Assembly (NCBI GenBank): GCA_003644215.1 | Contig: QNBU01000021.1 | Span: 1-9,697, forward strand | DNA from: Planctomycetota bacterium | GTDB lineage: Bacteria > Planctomycetota > Phycisphaerae > Sedimentisphaerales > Anaerohalosphaeraceae | Direction of reading: 5' to 3' | Length of the DNA stretch: 9,697 nucleotides | Shown here: one piece after another, positions 7,382-9,697 of the stretch | How positions within the stretch are numbered: position 1 is the stretch's first letter | How the letters are laid out: each line of letters starts with the position of its first letter | Made by a program: the position numbers and the translations under genes | Notes under the pieces: model-generated | Seen by the model: the letters and a program-made list of their open reading frames with translations, nothing else | Told to the model about the DNA's origin: nothing | The model's database searches: none

Positions 7382-7514
7382 TGTAGTAATGCTCTTTTTC
7401 TTCTTATAGTAGTGGTAGTTCTTCGGAAGCTGAGGCAACTTTGTTATAAACTCGATATATTGCAAATTCGAATGTGTCTCAGCAAAGCCGGTGTCAATGA
7501 CGCCGGCTTTTTTT
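7382..7514 (+). ncRNA. Candidate structured small RNA (about 130 nt)
   Basis: The stretch is bounded by a TATAAT promoter and a strong intrinsic terminator and contains no convincing reading frame. The 5' third is a U-rich, apparently single-stranded segment (7391-7405). A UUCG tetraloop closed by C-G (7421-7426) with a short stem follows. GCTGAGGCA (7429-7437) can pair with TGTCTCAGC (7475-7483), nine pairs with one G-U, enclosing an AU-rich internal region of about 37 nt. The terminator hairpin starts at the next base. It could be a trans-acting RNA, or a leader with an attenuator for the RNase HII-like gene 170 nt downstream. I compared it by eye with SRP, 6S and tmRNA and with common riboswitch cores and found no match. 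Boundaries are inferred from promoter and terminator only. Confidence 0.5.
7484..7514 (+). terminator. Strong rho-independent terminator
   Basis: Bases 7484-7495 pair with 7499-7510 in a twelve-pair stem containing one G-U (AAAGCCGG against CCGGCTTT at the base), with a three-base loop. The T-run covers 7508-7514. This is the best intrinsic terminator in the window. On the opposite strand only three T residues would follow the stem, so it acts in the plus direction. Confidence 0.85.
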
Positions 7515-7684
7515 GTTGCGCCGAATAGCACCCTGTGATTTGAGATTATATCGCCGATTGTAACTTATTGTTTACTACGAGATTATCTTGTTTTTGTAGC
7601 ATTCTGGCATAACACCTGTAAGGGCTTTTTAACTCAAAGGGTTTAACTTTCGCGCCGATATTCGGCCTCGCAAAAAGGAATGAA
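7515..7684 (+). other. Upstream region of the RNase HII-like gene
   Basis: A possible promoter is TTGTAA (7558-7563) with a GATTAT hexamer 17 nt on; both matches are modest. An inverted repeat GCCGA-TAT-TCGGC (7654-7666) lies just before the ribosome site AAGGA (7675-7679) and could be a small operator or leader hairpin. No reading frame here looks real. Confidence 0.35.
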
Positions 7685-8659
7685 ATGGCAACTTTAGTGG
7701 GTATCGATGAGGCGGGATATGGGCCTCTGTTAGGGCCGCTGGTGGTTTCGGCGGTGGGACTGGAGATGCCGGAGGGGTTGTTACGCGCCGACCTTTGGGA
7801 GGTGTTGACCAAAGCGGTGTCATCGCAGAAACGGGGTCTTGCCGGGCGGCTGCTGATCGCCGACAGCAAAAAGGCCTACAACCGCAAGAAAGGCATTGAC
7901 CCATTGCGCCGGTCGGTTTTGGCAGGTCTGCACGCATGGCCAAACAGCCCAACAACCATCGAAACCAGCGGCGATATTCTTTCGCTGATATGCCCGCAGT
8001 TACTGGATCGGGTCAATCTGTATCCGTGGTATCAGAAGCTGGCCGCACAGCCGTTAGGACATGATGCGGCGGATATATCCATCGCCGGAGGCGTGCTTGA
8101 GAAAACAATGGCCGCTCGCGACATTTCGATCTCAAGCATCCAAAGCCGGTGTCTGGATGTGGCGTTTTATAATGACCGTGTGGGCAAGGTCAAAAACAAA
8201 AGCAAAGTCCTTTTTACCGAAATCTGCTCGCTCATCCAGCAGGCGTTTGAGCGGGATATGAGCCGAACCGAACCGATGCAGGTGATTGTGGACCGGCAAG
8301 GCGGGCGCATTAACTACCAACGGGAACTGCTGCGGATGTTCCCGGAATTCTCGCTGTCGGTCATTCGGCAGGATGAAACAATGAGCAGCTATGAGATGAA
8401 TCGTTCAGAGCGGACAATGCGAATCCACTTGTATATCAAAGCAGACTCGAAATATCTGACCGTCGCGCTGGCTTCGATGGCCAGTAAATATCTGCGCGAG
8501 GTGATGATGGAATCATTGAACAGGTATTTCTGCGGACTCTGCGACGACCTCAAACCCACCGCCGGCTATTGGCAGGACGGACAACGGTTTATCAGAGACC
8601 TTTCAGCACGGCTTGAACCCCATCAATTTGACAAGCAAAAACTGGTGCGGATTTTATAG
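7685..8659 (+). CDS. Divergent RNase HII-like ribonuclease (RNase H fold)
   Basis: This 324-residue protein begins with VGIDEAGYGPLLGPLVVSAV, the RNase HII signature, with Asp8 and Glu9 as the first two metal ligands. IADSKKAYNRKK (58-69) matches the DSKKLS block, VIVDRQGG (200-207) supplies the third acidic residue (Asp203), and KADSKYLTVALASMASKYLRE (252-272) the fourth (Asp254). RNase HII cleaves 5' of ribonucleotides embedded in DNA. Two things depart from the family: the GRG motif that reads the ribonucleotide is GYG (11-13), and there are about 60-70 extra residues between the second and third blocks (roughly 90-190), so the protein is longer than the usual 200-260. The C-terminal HRRSF-type tail is missing. 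AAGGA lies five nt before the ATG. It appears to be a single-gene unit, ended by the terminator at 8705-8735. Nuclease chemistry is likely; substrate is uncertain. Confidence 0.8.
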   Translation: MATLVGIDEAGYGPLLGPLVVSAVGLEMPEGLLRADLWEVLTKAVSSQKRGLAGRLLIADSKKAYNRKKGIDPLRRSVLAGLHAWPNSPTTIETSGDILSLICPQLLDRVNLYPWYQKLAAQPLGHDAADISIAGGVLEKTMAARDISISSIQSRCLDVAFYNDRVGKVKNKSKVLFTEICSLIQQAFERDMSRTEPMQVIVDRQGGRINYQRELLRMFPEFSLSVIRQDETMSSYEMNRSERTMRIHLYIKADSKYLTVALASMASKYLREVMMESLNRYFCGLCDDLKPTAGYWQDGQRFIRDLSARLEPHQFDKQKLVRIL

Positions 8660-8704
8660 GACTCAGAAAGATGGGGCAGGAAGCCCGCGTAATAAAACAT
8701 ACAA

Positions 8705-8735
8705 CTCCGGGGAGATGCCGGAGCTACTTTTTTTT
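8705..8735 (+). terminator. Rho-independent terminator after the RNase HII-like gene
   Basis: CTCCGG (8705-8710) pairs with CCGGAG (8718-8723) across a seven-base loop. After CTAC an eight-base T-run follows (8728-8735). It lies 46 nt after the stop of the RNase HII-like gene and separates that unit from the lexA cluster. Confidence 0.75.
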
Positions 8736-8983
8736 CTGTGCGAAACTCCCGCCGCTTAAAGAAGTTATGAATTTCCCGCCTGATTTTTTAAAAATTCTCT
8801 ATTTTGTTCGGTTTTTGTTTGGTGATTTTCGGGTGTGTTTGCCGATAGGACTTACCGCGACTTAATGCAGAAACGCTGTTGGAGTTTATGACAAAGAAAG
8901 AAGCGAACAATGAAACGATTTAGTCAAACAAACAAAGGCCGCCCATTGTGCAAATTTGGTCCAGGTGGCGATTATGTAGATGA
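8736..8983 (+). other. Upstream region of the zinc-ribbon/lexA cluster
   Basis: AT-rich sequence that should hold the promoter of the lexA cluster, but I see no clear -35/-10 pair. I also see no GAAC-N4-GTTC or CTGT-N8-ACAG operator of the Gram-positive or proteobacterial LexA type. Short frames occur at 8767-8865 (32 codons, hydrophobic) and 8888-8923 (11 codons, with GGAG very close to the ATG); neither is convincing. A longer frame opening at 8910 runs under the following two genes and is treated as an observation, not a gene. Confidence 0.4.
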
Positions 8984-9181
8984 ATGGGATGCCCCGAACC
9001 CGTCGCCGACGCCTTGCAAGGAATCGCATTTAGGGCAGGTTCTGACTGTCATTGCGGAAATTATCGGAGCTACGGTACAGCCGGAAATACTGACCGATAT
9101 CGCATGTGTCCTGCCTGTAGAAGCGGACACCAAAACACCCTTATCAAACAAACCGGGTTTTCAGGAGAAAACAGCCGATGA
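8984..9181 (+). CDS. Small zinc-ribbon-like protein coupled to lexA
   Basis: This 65-residue protein carries C22-x-C24-G and C42-P-A-C45-R separated by SYGTAGNTDRYRM-type sequence. That spacing (C-x-C, 17 residues, C-x-x-C) and the Tyr/Arg-rich strand before the second pair resemble zinc ribbons of nucleic-acid-binding proteins. A further Cys3 is near the start. Its TGA (9179-9181) overlaps the lexA ATG (9178-9180) as ATGA, the usual layout for translational coupling, and this is the main reason for preferring this frame. An in-frame TGA lies directly before the ATG, so no longer form is possible. The ribosome site is weak: AGGTGG lies about 15 nt upstream. A different frame, open from 8910, covers the same DNA and cannot be fully excluded. 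Function is unknown; DNA or RNA binding is inferred from the ribbon. Confidence 0.5.
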   Translation: MGCPEPVADALQGIAFRAGSDCHCGNYRSYGTAGNTDRYRMCPACRSGHQNTLIKQTGFSGENSR

Positions 9182-9697
9182 GTTACAACGAGCCAATCAC
9201 TCCCAGGCAGCTCGAAACACTTCAGCAAGTAGAAAACTTTCTAAAGAACCAATGTTATTCGGCGACGATTGGGGAGTTGGCGGCGGCCCTAAACATAAGC
9301 CGAACCACCGCCTACGAACACATCGCCGCCCTGCGAGAAAAAAAGCTGTTGGTTCGCTCCACGGGCAAAGCACGCTCTTTGAGATTGACAAAGTCGGGCG
9401 AAAGACTGCTTGAACAGGCCGATGAGTACCAGACCGCACAGTGCTGCGGCGACAGCGATACCGAGGGGGTCTTTCTTCGCGGCAGGGTTTCGGCGGGCTA
9501 CGGCATTGAGGCCGTTGAAGAACAAACGCCCTTTTCGTTACCGGAGACCTTTGGCAGCAGTGAAGATATTTTCGTCTTACAGGTCTGCGGGCAAAGTATG
9601 ATCGACGCCGGGATCAATGACGGGGATTTTGTTATTTGCAGGAGCACCCAAATCGCCGAGAACGGACAGATCGTCATCGCCATGCTGGATGATGAAC
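9178..9697 (+). CDS. lexA: LexA SOS repressor / self-cleaving protease (3' end cut by window)
   Basis: The visible 173 residues begin MSYNEPITPRQLETLQQVENF, the LexA winged-helix domain. IGELAAALNISRTTAYEHIAALREKKLL (31-58) is the helix-turn-helix and following helix, and ARSLRLT (65-71) the wing. The linker leads to VSAGYGIEAVE, where Ala106-Gly107 is the self-cleavage bond. VCGQSMIDAGINDGDFVI (136-153) contains the catalytic Ser140. The sequence stops in VIAMLDDE, a few residues before the expected catalytic Lys. LexA represses DNA-damage genes and cleaves itself when stimulated by RecA filaments. The start is fixed by AGGAG (9163-9167) ten nt before the ATG and by an in-frame stop at 9118-9120. 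It overlaps the zinc-ribbon gene by four bases. The linker Cys pair (89-90) is a small oddity. Confidence 0.93.
   Translation, partial: MSYNEPITPRQLETLQQVENFLKNQCYSATIGELAAALNISRTTAYEHIAALREKKLLVRSTGKARSLRLTKSGERLLEQADEYQTAQCCGDSDTEGVFLRGRVSAGYGIEAVEEQTPFSLPETFGSSEDIFVLQVCGQSMIDAGINDGDFVICRSTQIAENGQIVIAMLDDE

Noticed and set aside
7429..7507. Faint resemblance to a class I cyclic-di-GMP riboswitch (AGGCAA ... GCAAAGCC words)
   Set aside because: The conserved core words are incomplete, the helix partners differ, and the second hairpin is simply the intrinsic terminator stem. A covariance-model search would be needed to revive this.
7382..7514. SRP RNA, 6S RNA or tmRNA
   Set aside because: There is no GGAAGGAAGCAG-type SRP tip, no long bulged 6S rod, and no tRNA-like ends or tag frame; the size is also wrong for 6S and tmRNA.
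8671..8865. 64-codon frame after the RNase HII-like gene
   Set aside because: It reads straight through the intrinsic terminator and consists largely of translated T-rich sequence.
8736..9177. LexA operator controlling lexA itself
   Set aside because: I looked for GAAC-N4-GTTC and CTGT-N8-ACAG type sites and found none. The operator of this LexA may be of an unknown type, but no repeated palindrome stood out.
1..9697. CRISPR array, insertion sequence, attachment site, tRNA or rRNA
   Set aside because: No regularly spaced repeats, no transposase or integrase motifs, and no cloverleaf or rRNA-like stretches were seen on either strand.

Overview
The window looks like part of a bacterial chromosome of roughly 50% GC or slightly above. 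The gene set points to a free-living, Gram-negative-type bacterium. A member of the Planctomycetes (Phycisphaerae-like) is my best guess, from the mix of a two-subunit-type fumarase, a secreted SpoIVB-like S55 protein, a large propeller protein with an N-terminal anchor, and a LexA repressor. That placement is inference; no 16S or other phylogenetic marker is present.

Left half (about 1-5128, minus strand). Three genes run right to left as one apparent operon: an exported SpoIVB/S55-type serine peptidase (3341-5128, GTG start), an envelope-anchored beta-propeller protein with C-terminal Ig/FN3-like modules (1139-3319, GTG start), and the alpha subunit of an iron-sulfur (class I) fumarate hydratase or related dehydratase (275-1138). 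The gaps are 21 nt and 0 nt. A weak terminator-like hairpin overlaps the last codons of the fumarase gene. No fumarase beta subunit follows. The left edge holds only a possible 5' fragment of another minus-strand gene.

Centre (5129-5330). A short divergent region carries two good sigma70-like promoters facing opposite ways, with overlapping -35 boxes. One drives the left operon. The other drives a plus-strand pair: a single-pass membrane protein with a TPR-like domain (5331-6107) and an RluA/RluD-family 23S rRNA pseudouridine synthase (6116-7201).

Right half (7202-9697, plus strand). A 483-nt gene-free stretch contains a candidate small RNA gene: a TATAAT promoter, about 130 nt of structured sequence, and a very strong intrinsic terminator. 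A divergent RNase HII-like protein follows (7685-8659) and keeps the DEDD catalytic acidic residues. In it the substrate-reading GRG motif has become GYG, and there is an extra internal segment. An intrinsic terminator ends that unit. The last cluster is a 65-residue zinc-ribbon protein (8984-9181) whose stop codon overlaps the start of lexA by four bases (ATGA). LexA (9178 onward) shows the winged-helix domain, the Ala-Gly self-cleavage site and the catalytic Ser, but is cut by the window edge before the catalytic Lys.

No rRNA, tRNA, CRISPR array, insertion sequence or phage gene was seen. Most of the window is ordinary housekeeping sequence. The parts most worth a second look are the intergenic RNA candidate, the GYG RNase HII-like protein, the S55 protein with its catalytic blocks in swapped order, and the zinc-ribbon/lexA coupling.
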